DNA from: Lentzea sp. NEAU-D7
GTDB taxonomy: Bacteria; Actinomycetota; Actinomycetes; Mycobacteriales; Pseudonocardiaceae
Length of the DNA stretch: 64,000 bases
Direction of reading: 5' to 3'
Assembly (NCBI RefSeq): GCF_026242055.1
Contig: NZ_JAPJDL010000005.1
Location: 193,089 to 257,088, forward strand
The first letter of the stretch is position 1. Every line of letters begins with the position of its first letter. The notes beneath the pieces were generated by a model. It was not told where the DNA came from. It did not search any database and saw only the letters and a list, made by a program, of their open reading frames with translations. This document shows, in pieces, positions 1-8,256 of this stretch. The translations under genes were made by a program, and so were the position numbers.

Positions 1-1007
1 AAGTCGAACGGCATGATCGTGAACACGTCGATGTTCGCGTTCAGCGCCTTGGCCTGGTCGATCAGCCGGGCGCCGTAGAAGTTCGGGCCGGTGGTCGAGG
101 TGCCGAAGGTGATGATCGTCTGGATGCCCGGGTTGTTCTGCTTGACGATCCGCAGGGCGTTGACGATCCGGTCGGCCACGACGGTGTTCTCGAACTCGTC
201 GGTGTTCTCGATGTCGATGTCGATGGCCTTGAGCCCGTAGGCGTTGATGACCTGCTGGTACGCGCCGGCCAGCGCCTCGGGGGTCGAGCAGTTCGGGCCC
301 AGCTTGTTGCCGCTCCAGCCGCCGAACGACGGCACGACGTCACCACCGGCCGCGCGGATGGCGTTGATCGCCTGCTGGTCGGCGCCGCCGGTCAGCGGAC
401 GCTGGCCGTCCCACGACGGGGTGCACCCGCCGCTGGACAGGACGAACGCGAGGGTGAACCACTTGACGCCGGTCTTGCTCATGACCTCCGTCGCGCTCTG
501 CGGGTTGCCCCAGCCCAGGTACAGGTAGGGCGCGCCGCGGCCGGTGCCGGGCACCGGCGGGTTCGACGTCGTCGTGGTGGTCGTCGTGGTCGTGGTCGGC
601 GGGTTGCCGGTGCCGTCGCAGGAGCCGCCGTTGACCTTGCAGCCGGACGGGGTCCCGCCGGACCCCTTCACGGTGAAACCGAAGCTCACCGAGCCGCCCA
701 CGGGAACACTGCCGTTCCAGGTGTTGCGGACGGTGATGTTCTGGCCGTTGGCTCCGTAGCTGCCGTCCCACAGCGACGCGATCGACTGCCCGCTCGGCAG
801 CGTGAACTCGACGGTCCACGACGAGAGCGCGGACCCGCCGCTGTTGGAGATCGTGTACTTGGCCTCGTAGCCGGTGCCCCAGTCCGACGTCTTGGTGAAC
901 GCCGCCGTCACACCCGACGCGCCGCTCGCGGGGGCGGCGGCGACGCCTCCGACCACTGTGGCCAGCGCCAGACCCAGGGTCAGGATCTGCCAGCGAAACT
1001 TCTTCAT
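1..1007 (-). CDS. Secreted GH18 chitinase with CBM2 (3' end outside window)
   Basis: Exported chitin-degrading enzyme. The frame runs off the left edge, so the end of the catalytic barrel is missing. From the ATG at 1007 the order is: signal peptide (MKKFRWQ start, Ala-rich cleavage zone near residue 25-30), family 2 carbohydrate-binding module (about 30-130, with WDGSYG and WNGSVPVGGS), a linker with ten consecutive Thr near residue 140, then a GH18 domain opening with YLYLGWGNPQ. The GH18 motif appears as DIDIEN, which puts the catalytic acid at Glu267. A GGAG lies just upstream of the start. A DasR-type operator lies about 45 bases upstream, suggesting control by N-acetylglucosamine status. 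Family assignment is firm; chitinase is favoured over endo-N-acetylglucosaminidase because of the CBM2 and the operator. Confidence 0.9.
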   Translation of the reverse strand, partial: MKKFRWQILTLGLALATVVGGVAAAPASGASGVTAAFTKTSDWGTGYEAKYTISNSGGSALSSWTVEFTLPSGQSIASLWDGSYGANGQNITVRNTWNGSVPVGGSVSFGFTVKGSGGTPSGCKVNGGSCDGTGNPPTTTTTTTTTTSNPPVPGTGRGAPYLYLGWGNPQSATEVMSKTGVKWFTLAFVLSSGGCTPSWDGQRPLTGGADQQAINAIRAAGGDVVPSFGGWSGNKLGPNCSTPEALAGAYQQVINAYGLKAIDIDIENTDEFENTVVADRIVNALRIVKQNNPGIQTIITFGTSTTGPNFYGARLIDQAKALNANIDVFTIMPFD

Positions 1008-1051
1008 GGTGCTCCGTTCACGTGCAGGGGGAACGTGATGCGGGCACGTTA

Positions 1052-1067
1052 ACTGGTCTAAACCACC
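1052..1067. promoter_or_regulatory. DasR-responsive element (dre-like operator)
   Basis: ACTGGTCTAAACCACC matches the Streptomyces DasR consensus ACTGGTCTAGACCACT at 14 of 16 positions and is centred about 52 bases upstream of the chitinase start. DasR is a GntR-family repressor released by amino-sugar phosphates and classically controls chitinase promoters. The match is visible; binding here is inferred, and no dasR gene lies in the window. Confidence 0.7.
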
Positions 1068-1116
1068 TGTTCAAGAGGATGAACCGGACATCGTCCGCGC
1101 TTGTCAGAGCCAGCCG

Positions 1117-1434
1117 TCACAGGACGCTGGTGCGCTCGGCCCGTTCGCGGTCGCGCTCCTCGAGCAGTTGCAGCAGGGCGTAGGTGGTCTGCCGCTGCTC
1201 CTCCACGAGCTTCGTGAGCCACGATCCGAAGTAGAGGAACCCGCCGACGCCGATCAGCCCGACGCCAAGGATGCCGCCCGACACGACGTACGGGATCTGC
1301 TCGAACGTGTAGCCGGTGTGCGCGACACCCCACCAGGCGAAGAGGATCGCCGCGATCCCCGCCGTCATCAGCATCGTGCCCGCGAGCCCGAGCCCGCTTC
1401 GCATCCGTGCGCGGCGCCGGTCCTGGATCGTCAT
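1117..1434 (-). CDS. Small two-helix membrane protein, last gene of the Liv-type operon
   Basis: 105-residue protein I do not recognise as a named family. A basic N-terminus (RRRARMRSG) is followed by two hydrophobic segments, about residues 14-37 and 47-70, then a charged tail (LEERDRERAERTS) likely to be a cytoplasmic helix. The start is 3 bases below the stop of the preceding surface-protein gene, so it is almost certainly co-transcribed with the ABC transporter genes. It could be a membrane partner of that surface protein, but nothing in the sequence shows a catalytic role. Confidence 0.75.
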   Translation of the reverse strand: MTIQDRRRARMRSGLGLAGTMLMTAGIAAILFAWWGVAHTGYTFEQIPYVVSGGILGVGLIGVGGFLYFGSWLTKLVEEQRQTTYALLQLLEERDRERAERTSVL

Positions 1435-1437
1435 CGC

Positions 1438-2685
1438 TCACCCGTTGCGGAGGTCGGGGACACCGGTCGGGTGCCCGGAGGGACAGGGACCGCCGCCCAG
1501 CAGGAAGGTGCCGAACGACTTCATGCCGAACGCTCCCGCCGCGGCGACCCCGAGACCGGTGAGCACCAGCAGCGCCGGTACGCCGGGGAAGTCGAGCAGC
1601 GAACGGGGCTTGGTGCGCGCGGACGCGACCGGTGTGACCGTCTTGGGCGGAGTCACACCCGCGACCGGAGGCGCGCCCAGCGCCGGTGGTGGTGCGGTGT
1701 CCGCGGCGGGCGGCACCACGGGCACGATCGGGGCCGGTGCGTCCGGTGGTGCCGGAGATGTCGAGGCGGAAGCGTTTGCGACGGCCTCGGTGTCGCCCAC
1801 GACCACCACCATCTTGCGCAGCGGGTTGAGCAGCGGCACGAGTTCCTTGGGCAGCAACGGGGCCAGGAGGCCGTCCAGGATTCCGCCGAGGCCGAGCCTG
1901 GTGCGCAACGCCAGCACGTCGACGGTGAGGGTGAGGCCTCGGCTGGAGGACGTCGCCGCAGTGCCTTCCAGCTTGGTCGCGGCGGTGGGCCAGGTGAGGG
2001 TGATTCCCAGTGGCTCCAACGCCTTCAGCAGTCCGTCCGGCGGCGCGTCCGGGGCCTTGACCGGGAACTTCTGGCCCAGCACGGTGAACTCGGCGATGGA
2101 GAACGTGCTCGTGCCGCTCCCCTTGCTGCCGTCGCTCACGGCGACGGACTCGAACTTCACGCCCGACAGCACGACCAGGCCGGCCAGCAGCGAGATCGTC
2201 TGCGCGGACGTGACGGCGGCCGAGCGGGCCTCGGACGCGCCCGCCGAGCTGACGCTGCTCGACGACAGGCCGTCGGCGGTCAGCAGGAACGGCACCTCCT
2301 GCTTCGCCCCCGCGTAGGACTCCGCCTTCGCGGCTCCCGCGGTCGCCTTCATGCCCGGCTGGGACTGGTCCGCCGGACCGCCGGGATGGGCGGCGTTGGC
2401 CTGCACCGGGTAGGCGAAGCCGAGCAGCTGCGGCAGGCCGGTGCCGACGGCCGCGCCCGGCCACAGCGAGCTGGCGACCGACCGGCCGATCGGGCCGGAG
2501 CCCAGTTCCGTCTGCGTGTAGGAGAGGTGCGCCTCGCCCTGCGGTTCGGCTGGCACCGGGATCAGGTCGGTGTGCAGCAGCACGGACACCGGCGCGGCGC
2601 GGGCGGTCAGCGTGAACCCGCCGATGTCCGCCTTCGCGGGTGCCGGGGACAGCAGGAGGAGCAGCAGGACGAGCGCGTACCTCAT
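1438..2685 (-). CDS. Exported, C-terminally anchored surface protein in the Liv-type operon
   Basis: 415 residues. A signal peptide (MRYALVLLLLLLSPAPAKA) is followed by a long extracellular region rich in Ala, Ser, Thr and Val (about 20-300), a Pro-rich stretch (about 310-365), and a C-terminal hydrophobic segment near 375-400 followed by a short tail, so it looks tethered to the membrane. The ATG at 2685 overlaps the TGA of the upstream ATPase gene in an ATGA, so the two are translationally coupled. That coupling ties it to the transporter, perhaps as a surface accessory or substrate-capture protein; that role is inference. No enzyme motif is visible. Confidence 0.8.
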   Translation of the reverse strand: MRYALVLLLLLLSPAPAKADIGGFTLTARAAPVSVLLHTDLIPVPAEPQGEAHLSYTQTELGSGPIGRSVASSLWPGAAVGTGLPQLLGFAYPVQANAAHPGGPADQSQPGMKATAGAAKAESYAGAKQEVPFLLTADGLSSSSVSSAGASEARSAAVTSAQTISLLAGLVVLSGVKFESVAVSDGSKGSGTSTFSIAEFTVLGQKFPVKAPDAPPDGLLKALEPLGITLTWPTAATKLEGTAATSSSRGLTLTVDVLALRTRLGLGGILDGLLAPLLPKELVPLLNPLRKMVVVVGDTEAVANASASTSPAPPDAPAPIVPVVPPAADTAPPPALGAPPVAGVTPPKTVTPVASARTKPRSLLDFPGVPALLVLTGLGVAAAGAFGMKSFGTFLLGGGPCPSGHPTGVPDLRNG

Positions 2686-3335
2686 GACGTCCCTCCGAAG
2701 TAGACGGTGGCCAGGTCGCCGTCGGCGGAGATCTCTCCGTGCGTCATCACGACGACCTGGTCGGCGACTGCCGAGGCGGTCTCGGCGAACTGCTCGACTA
2801 TCAGCATCGTGACGCCGGACCGCGCCAGCTCCCCCACGACCTCGTACAGCTCGGCGACGATCACCGGCGCGAGGCCCATCGAGAGTTCGTCGATCACGAG
2901 CACGGCCGGGTCGGTGACCAGTGCGCGGGAGAACGCGAGCATCTGCTGCTCGCCGCCGGACATCGAGCCCGCGAGCTGCCCGCGGCGCGCCTTGAGCTTC
3001 GGGAACCGCTGGTAGACCAGCTCGGCGTCCCCGCGCATCAGCCTCAGGTTCTCCGCCACCGTCAGGTTCGGGAAGATCGCGCGGCCCTCCGGGATCGTGC
3101 ACAGGCCGGCGCGGGCGAGCTCGTCCGGCGCGGCGTCGTTGACGTGCACCCCGCCCAGGTGGACGTGACCGGAGGTGGCCCTGATCTGTCCACTGAGGAC
3201 CTTGACCAGCGTGGACTTGCCGGCGCCGTTCGGACCGAGCAACGCGGTGACGGTGCCGCGCGGCACCGTCAGCGAGACCCCGCGCAGCACCTCGATCCGG
3301 CCGTAACCGGCGTGGACGTTCGTCAGGTCGATCAT
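2682..3335 (-). CDS. livF: Branched-chain amino acid-type ABC transporter ATPase (LivF-like)
   Basis: 217-residue ATP-binding subunit that would power the permease at 4021-5838. Walker A is GPNGAGKST (about residues 34-42), the ABC signature is SMSGGEQQ, and Walker B is VLVIDELSMGL with the switch His replaced by the LivF-type SMGLAP context. It is shorter than LivG, as is usual for LivF. The start overlaps the stop of the LivG-like gene by 4 bases, and its own stop overlaps the surface-protein start by 4 bases. The exact substrate (amino acid, urea, amide or other small solute) cannot be read from the ATPase. Confidence 0.92.
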   Translation of the reverse strand: MIDLTNVHAGYGRIEVLRGVSLTVPRGTVTALLGPNGAGKSTLVKVLSGQIRATSGHVHLGGVHVNDAAPDELARAGLCTIPEGRAIFPNLTVAENLRLMRGDAELVYQRFPKLKARRGQLAGSMSGGEQQMLAFSRALVTDPAVLVIDELSMGLAPVIVAELYEVVGELARSGVTMLIVEQFAETASAVADQVVVMTHGEISADGDLATVYFGGTS

Positions 3336-4024
3336 CCGAGGTACGCCTCCCGGACACCCTCGTGCGCACGGACGGCGTCGGGCGTGCCGGAGACCAGCAG
3401 CCGTCCCAGGTTCAGCACGTGCACGTGGTCGCAGTAGCCCATCACGAGGTCCATGTCGTGCTCGACCAGCACGACCGAACGGCCCTCGGCGCTCAGTTGC
3501 CGCAGCAGCTCACCGAACGCGTCGGTCTCCGCGCGGTCGAGGCCGGACGACGGTTCGTCCAGCAGCAGCAGGCGTGGATCGGTGGCGAGCGCGCGAGCCA
3601 GTTCCAGCAGGCGCGCGGCGCCGGTCGGGACGGTGTCGGCCTGGTTGCCCGCGAACTCCGCGATCCCGACCCGCGCCAGCAGCTCCTGGGCCAGCTTCGC
3701 GGGCCTGCGGCGGCTTTCGAGCGCCACCACCACGTTCTCCCACACAGTCAGCGACCCGAAGACCTCGAGCCGCTGGAACGTGCGCGCGACGCCCAGCCTC
3801 GACCGCTGGTGCGGTCCCCTGCCGGTGATGTCCTCGTCGTCGAGCAGCACCCGCCCGGCCGTCGGCCTGCGCAGCCCGCTGATCACGTCGAACAACGTCG
3901 TCTTGCCGGCGCCGTTGGGCCCGATCAGGCCGGTGACGCCGGGTTCGACGATCAGCGACACGTCGTCGACCGCGGTCACCTCGCCGAAGCGGACCGTCAC
4001 GCCCTCCACCCGCAACGTGCTCAT
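3332..4024 (-). CDS. livG: Branched-chain amino acid-type ABC transporter ATPase (LivG-like)
   Basis: 230 residues. Walker A GPNGAGKTT (about residues 35-43), a Q-loop region RTFQRLEVF typical of LivG, a degenerate signature region (VPTGAARLLELARAL, where most relatives carry LSxGxQ), Walker B LLLLDEPSSGLD, and the switch region VVLVEHDMDLVM. Second of the paired ATPases of a HAAT-type uptake system. Coupled by 4-base overlaps to the fused permease upstream and the LivF-like gene downstream. The altered signature (TGAAR instead of SGGQQ) is unusual and could lower intrinsic ATPase activity, although the partner ATPase has a canonical one. Confidence 0.92.
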   Translation of the reverse strand: MSTLRVEGVTVRFGEVTAVDDVSLIVEPGVTGLIGPNGAGKTTLFDVISGLRRPTAGRVLLDDEDITGRGPHQRSRLGVARTFQRLEVFGSLTVWENVVVALESRRRPAKLAQELLARVGIAEFAGNQADTVPTGAARLLELARALATDPRLLLLDEPSSGLDRAETDAFGELLRQLSAEGRSVVLVEHDMDLVMGYCDHVHVLNLGRLLVSGTPDAVRAHEGVREAYLG

Positions 4025-5838
4025 GCGCGCCGCCAGGACCAGACCCGGAAACCCCAGCTGACCAGCCCGTTGGGATCACGCGCGAGCCCGGCGGCCGCCA
4101 CCCCGAGCAGCACGACCGCCACTCCCGCGAACGCCGGGAAACCGCTCTGCAGCACGGGGAGCAGCATCAGCAGCACCCCGCCGAGCAACGCGCCCGACAC
4201 CGACGTCACGCCCGCGATCACCGCGAACAGCAGCAGCGGCAGGTTGTTGAACAGCTGGAAGTCGCTCGCCGCGACGGTCTCCCGCAGCTGCGCGAACAAC
4301 CCGCCCGCGAGCCCCGCGATCGCCGCCGACAGGGAGAACACCCACACCCGGATCCAGCGCACGTTCAGCCCGAGCGTCGCGCACGCCGCCGGACTGTCCT
4401 TGACCGCGATCATCCGCCGCCCGAGCCGGCCGCGCCGCACGGCCAGCACACCGACGCCGACCACGACGAAGACGGCCGCGGCCAGCAGCAGCTGAGCGGT
4501 CGCCGACTCGACCAGCCTCGGCACCTGCAGGCTGCCCCGCACACCGAACGCGACCGGCGACTGGAGCACGAGCTTGTCCATGAGCTGCGCGAACCCCAGC
4601 GTCGCCAGCGCCAGGTACAGCCCGCTGACCCGCAGCGCCGTCAACGCGATCAGCGCCCCGACCGCCGCCGCGACCCCGGCGCCGATCAGCAGCGTCACGG
4701 GCGACGGACCGCCGAGCCGCGCCACCGTCACCGCGCCCACGCCGACGAACGTGAACTGCCCCAGCGACACCACACCGCCGTAGCCGGTGAGCAGGACCAT
4801 CGACAGCAGCACGATCCCGAACACCAGCGCCAGCGCGAGCTGCCCGGCCACCACCGGGTCCACCAGCAACGCCAGCACGACGACCACACCCGCGAAGAGC
4901 CCGGCGCTCACGCCGGTCGTGAGCGCGGTCGGCACGGCCACGCCACGCGATCCCCGGACGCCACCTATCCGCAGCGGTGACTGCGGCATCGCGAGCAGCA
5001 CCACGAACAGCAGCAGGGCCGGAATCGCGGCCCGGAAGGAGATCCAGAACGGCGACGACGGCAGGTACGCCACCGCGTAGGACTGCACCAGCCCAAGCCC
5101 GAGCGCGCCGGCGAACGTCCACGGCAGACTCCGCAACCGGCCCACCAGCGCGGCCGTGTACGCGGTGATCACGAGCAACGTCATCGTCACGTAGTCGAGC
5201 TGCACGACCGGTGTGAGCAGGATGCCGCCGAGTGCCGCGAGCGCCGACCCGATCGCCCAGCTCAGCGCCGACAGCCTGGTCGGCCGGGTCCCGTAGAGCG
5301 CGGCCAGTTCCGGCGCGTCGACGCAGGCCCGCATCGCGAGCCCGGTCCGCGTCCGGTTCAGCAGCACGTACAGCCCGCCCGCGACGAGCACCGCGCACGC
5401 CAGCGTCACCAGGTCGTGCCCGCTGACGAACGACTGCCCGACGTGGACGCCGAGCTGGTCGAGGAACGGCCGCACCGGACGCGCCTGCGGCGGCCACACG
5501 ACCTGCGCCACCCCGATCAGCCCGACCAGCAGCCCGACCCCGGCCACCAGCGTGATCCCGACCGGCGCGCCCGCGAGCCGGCGCATGACGAACCGCTCGA
5601 CCACCAGCCCGAACAGCGGCGCGCACACGCCGGCCACGAGCAGCAGCGCGAGCCACTGGGGCAGGCCGCGGTTCTCGGCGAGCTCCCAGTAGAGGAACGC
5701 CATGACCATGCCGATGGCGCCGTGGCCGACGTTGAAGACCTTGGAGGTGCTGTAGGTCAGCACCAGGCCGCCGGCGACGACGGCGTACGCGCCGCCGGTG
5801 ACGAGGCCGAAGATGGTGTAGGCGAGGAGAGCGGTCAT
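4021..5838 (-). CDS. Fused LivH-LivM permease of a HAAT-type ABC transporter
   Basis: 605-residue membrane protein that joins the two permeases usually encoded separately. The N-terminal half (to about residue 290) is LivH-like, with FGLVTGGAYAVVAGGLVLTY and VFNVGHGAIGM. The C-terminal half is LivM-like, with GYGGVVSLGQFTFVGVGA and the cytoplasmic ATPase-contact loop RRMIAVKDSPAACATLG. Multiple hydrophobic helices run throughout. I chose the ATG at 5838 because it overlaps the stop of the binding-protein gene (ATGA); an upstream in-frame ATG would intrude about 100 bases into that gene and lacks hydrophobic sequence. It would form the whole translocation pore with two ATPases. Confidence 0.92.
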   Translation of the reverse strand: MTALLAYTIFGLVTGGAYAVVAGGLVLTYSTSKVFNVGHGAIGMVMAFLYWELAENRGLPQWLALLLVAGVCAPLFGLVVERFVMRRLAGAPVGITLVAGVGLLVGLIGVAQVVWPPQARPVRPFLDQLGVHVGQSFVSGHDLVTLACAVLVAGGLYVLLNRTRTGLAMRACVDAPELAALYGTRPTRLSALSWAIGSALAALGGILLTPVVQLDYVTMTLLVITAYTAALVGRLRSLPWTFAGALGLGLVQSYAVAYLPSSPFWISFRAAIPALLLFVVLLAMPQSPLRIGGVRGSRGVAVPTALTTGVSAGLFAGVVVVLALLVDPVVAGQLALALVFGIVLLSMVLLTGYGGVVSLGQFTFVGVGAVTVARLGGPSPVTLLIGAGVAAAVGALIALTALRVSGLYLALATLGFAQLMDKLVLQSPVAFGVRGSLQVPRLVESATAQLLLAAAVFVVVGVGVLAVRRGRLGRRMIAVKDSPAACATLGLNVRWIRVWVFSLSAAIAGLAGGLFAQLRETVAASDFQLFNNLPLLLFAVIAGVTSVSGALLGGVLLMLLPVLQSGFPAFAGVAVVLLGVAAAGLARDPNGLVSWGFRVWSWRRA

Positions 5839-7229
5839 CCGCCCACCCCCGTGTCGATCAACGTCCCGCACGAGTACCCCGAGGCGGGCGCCAACCGGCT
5901 CCACGTCCCGCCCTTCAGGCGCACCAGCGTCATGCACGCCGAAGTCCGCTTACCGCCGACGTCCTGCGGCGCGACCATGCCCTCGGCGGTGAAGTCGTGC
6001 ACCCCGCGCACCGCCTCGACCATCGCCTTGCGGGTCAGCTGCGGACCGACCTTCGCCGCCGTGGTCACGAACAACCGGGCAGCCGCCCAGGCGAACATCC
6101 CGAAGTACGAGGGCGCGGCGCCGGGCGCCACCCGTCCCAGCCACTGCTTGTACAGCGCCACCTGGCCGTTCGACTCCTCGAACAGCGCGCCGTTCGTGTA
6201 GACGACGGTCCCGTCGACCGCCGCGCCTCCCTGCTTGACGTACTGCGGGTCGTACGCGGACGGGTCGGTGATGAACGCCTCCGGCGTGTACCCCTGCTGC
6301 CGCATGGCCTGCTGCAACCGCACCGCGTACTGCGCCGAGCCGATCCAGTACACGATCTTGGTGCCGGTCTCCTTCAGCTTCGCCACGTACGGCGCGTAGT
6401 TGACGTCGGTGATGTCGATGGCCTGCGAGTAGACGAACTTGATCCCGCGCGCCTCGGCCGCCTTCTGCATGCTGCGGGCGTTCTGCGCGCTCGCGTCGGC
6501 GTTGAGGTAGAGGTAGGCCGCGGCGCCGACGCCGCCGGGGAAGCTCGACTTGACCAGGTCCGGACCGGCCGAGGACACGAGGTTCACGACGTTCGACGCC
6601 ACGCCGAAGCTCACGGGCGTGCGCTGGCGTTGCGCGGTGACGGTCGAGGCCCGCAGGTCGGGTATCCCGCAGCCGGCGGCGGCGGGCCCGCCGCCCTGGT
6701 CGAACGCGGACATCGAGCCCACCAGCGCGAAGGCCTGTTCGCAGGCCTGGGAGGTGGCCTGCTGGTCGCCACCGCTGTCGGTGCGGGAGTCGAACGAGAC
6801 GAGCTTGAGCTTGCGCCCGCACACCGAGCCCTGGGTGGTGTTGAAGTACTCGACGAACGCCTTGGTGGCCTGCTGGGCCGACTGGAAGATGCCGGGCACC
6901 GGGCCGCTGATGTCGGAGATGTTGGCGATCGTGATCTCGCCGGCCGTGACGCCCTTGTCCGTGGCGCCGCCGGTGCCCTGGCAGCCGCCCGCGATGCTGC
7001 CGGGCGGATTGGGCTTCTTGTCGGGCTGCTGCGGGTTCGCGGCGCCCGGCTGCTCCGCGGTGCCTTCGGAGACCGCACCGTCCTCGCCGGTCACCGCACC
7101 GTCCTGGGTGCCGGCCGACCCTCCCTGCGGCACGACGAGCGCTGCGCGTTGCTCGTCGGTGAGCCTGCTCCCGCATCCGGCGATCAACGCGCAGATCGTC
7201 AGTGCGATCAGTGCGGTCCTGCGACGCAT
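5835..7229 (-). CDS. ABC transporter substrate-binding lipoprotein (HAAT/LivJK-like)
   Basis: 464 residues. Type II signal peptide with lipobox LIAGC near residue 15, then a low-complexity Gly/Ala/Glu linker (to about residue 70) and a periplasmic-binding-protein type I fold (ITIANISDISGPVPG, then FVEYFNTTQGSVCG). First gene of the transporter operon; its stop overlaps the fused permease start by 4 bases. The start is chosen at the ATG just before RRRTALIALTICALIAGC; an alternative GTG lies 6 bases upstream at 7235 and neither has a strong ribosome-binding site. The pocket belongs to the amino-acid/amide clade, but the ligand cannot be named from sequence. Confidence 0.9.
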   Translation of the reverse strand: MRRRTALIALTICALIAGCGSRLTDEQRAALVVPQGGSAGTQDGAVTGEDGAVSEGTAEQPGAANPQQPDKKPNPPGSIAGGCQGTGGATDKGVTAGEITIANISDISGPVPGIFQSAQQATKAFVEYFNTTQGSVCGRKLKLVSFDSRTDSGGDQQATSQACEQAFALVGSMSAFDQGGGPAAAGCGIPDLRASTVTAQRQRTPVSFGVASNVVNLVSSAGPDLVKSSFPGGVGAAAYLYLNADASAQNARSMQKAAEARGIKFVYSQAIDITDVNYAPYVAKLKETGTKIVYWIGSAQYAVRLQQAMRQQGYTPEAFITDPSAYDPQYVKQGGAAVDGTVVYTNGALFEESNGQVALYKQWLGRVAPGAAPSYFGMFAWAAARLFVTTAAKVGPQLTRKAMVEAVRGVHDFTAEGMVAPQDVGGKRTSACMTLVRLKGGTWSRLAPASGYSCGTLIDTGVGG

Positions 7230-7240
7230 GCGCACTGACG

Positions 7241-7290
7241 CTAGAGATCTGCATCCATCCAGATCTATGCAGCTTCTAGAACGCGTTCTA
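7241..7290. promoter_or_regulatory. Nested inverted repeats ahead of the ABC operon
   Basis: This intergenic stretch holds an imperfect dyad (CTAGAGATCTGCAT at 7241-7254 against ATGCAGCTTCTAG at 7267-7279) and, overlapping its right arm, a perfect 14-base palindrome TAGAACGCGTTCTA at 7277-7290. A related half site (ACACGTTCTAC) recurs at 7360-7370. They lie just upstream of the binding-protein gene and downstream of the SGNH hydrolase gene, so they fit an operator region for the operon. The regulator is unknown. Confidence 0.45.
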
Positions 7291-7371
7291 CATGCAAACA
7301 ATCGCAAGGAAATCCGTCACCAAAGCGCGGTCGCCTCGTTATGAGCGACCGCGCCAAGTAACACGTTCTAC

Positions 7372-8130
7372 CTACGAGGGCGGCAGCAGTTCCGGACGGC
7401 GCGGCCGGATCACGTCTCCGGACGACTCGCCGCGCACCCGCCGCATCACCCACGGCACGACGTGCTCGCGCGCCCACTTCCAGTCCTCCGCGCGCCGGAC
7501 GCGGCGGTCGACCAGCGGGGCCATGCCCAGCACCGTGCGCTCCAGCGAGTGCGGGACGCCGAGAGCGTCCAGGACGGTGATCGCGACCTCCGCGTGCCCG
7601 GCCGAGTTGAGGTGCAGCCGGTCCGGCGACCACATGCGGCGGTCGCGCAGCTGACGCATGTTCCACATGTCGCCCAGCACGCACGCGTGCTCGGCCGCGA
7701 TCGCGCGCACGTGCTCGTTGTAGATGGCCACGCGACCGCGCATCTTGCGGAACACCGGGTCGTCACCACCGTCGACGCCGGTGAAGAGGATCACGCGCGC
7801 GCCCGCGTTGGTCAGGCGCGCGACGGCAGCGCGGTAGCGGCGCATCAACGCGTCGATGTCCACTTTGGGCCGCATGAGGTCGTTGCCGCCCGCGTAGAGC
7901 GAGACCAGGTCCGGCTTCATCGCCAGCGCCCGTTCGAGCTGCTCGCCGAGCACCTGCGGCAGCAACCGGCCGCGTACGGCCAGGTTGGCGTAGGTGAACT
8001 CGGGGTCCGCCGCACCCATCACGTCGGCGACGCGGTCCGCCCAGCCCCGGACACCGTTGGGACGACCAGCGTCTTCGTCGCCCACACCTTCGGTGAACGA
8101 GTCTCCCAACGCCACAAAACGCTTGCTCAT
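7372..8130 (-). CDS. SGNH/GDSL-family esterase or lipase
   Basis: 252-residue hydrolase of the SGNH fold. Block I is GDSFTEG near residue 9 with the catalytic Ser, block III is GGNDLM near residue 85, and block V is DRLHLNSAGH with the Asp-x-x-His pair near residue 168-172. No signal peptide is evident (it starts MSKRFVALGDS), so it is probably cytoplasmic. The substrate may be an acyl ester or acetylated sugar; the family is too broad to say. It is monocistronic: the ABC operon begins 140 bases downstream with its own promoter region, and a divergent exported-protein gene starts 126 bases upstream. Confidence 0.88.
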   Translation of the reverse strand: MSKRFVALGDSFTEGVGDEDAGRPNGVRGWADRVADVMGAADPEFTYANLAVRGRLLPQVLGEQLERALAMKPDLVSLYAGGNDLMRPKVDIDALMRRYRAAVARLTNAGARVILFTGVDGGDDPVFRKMRGRVAIYNEHVRAIAAEHACVLGDMWNMRQLRDRRMWSPDRLHLNSAGHAEVAITVLDALGVPHSLERTVLGMAPLVDRRVRRAEDWKWAREHVVPWVMRRVRGESSGDVIRPRRPELLPPS

Positions 8131-8256
8131 GCTCACGACCCTATGACCGGGCATTCGGACCAGATGCGGCGGGGGTTGCGGCCGCTTCGATAACGTTTCG
8201 GTAACGGCGACGTCTCGAACTGAGGCGGGTTCCCATTCCTGGCCGTATTCCCGTTC

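Noticed and set aside
544..759. Frame with a run of Val on the plus strand
   Set aside because: It is the reverse of the Thr-rich linker of the chitinase gene.
7277..7290. TAGAACGCGTTCTA as a LexA box
   Set aside because: The GAAC and GTTC arms are 2 bases apart, not 4, so it does not fit the consensus.
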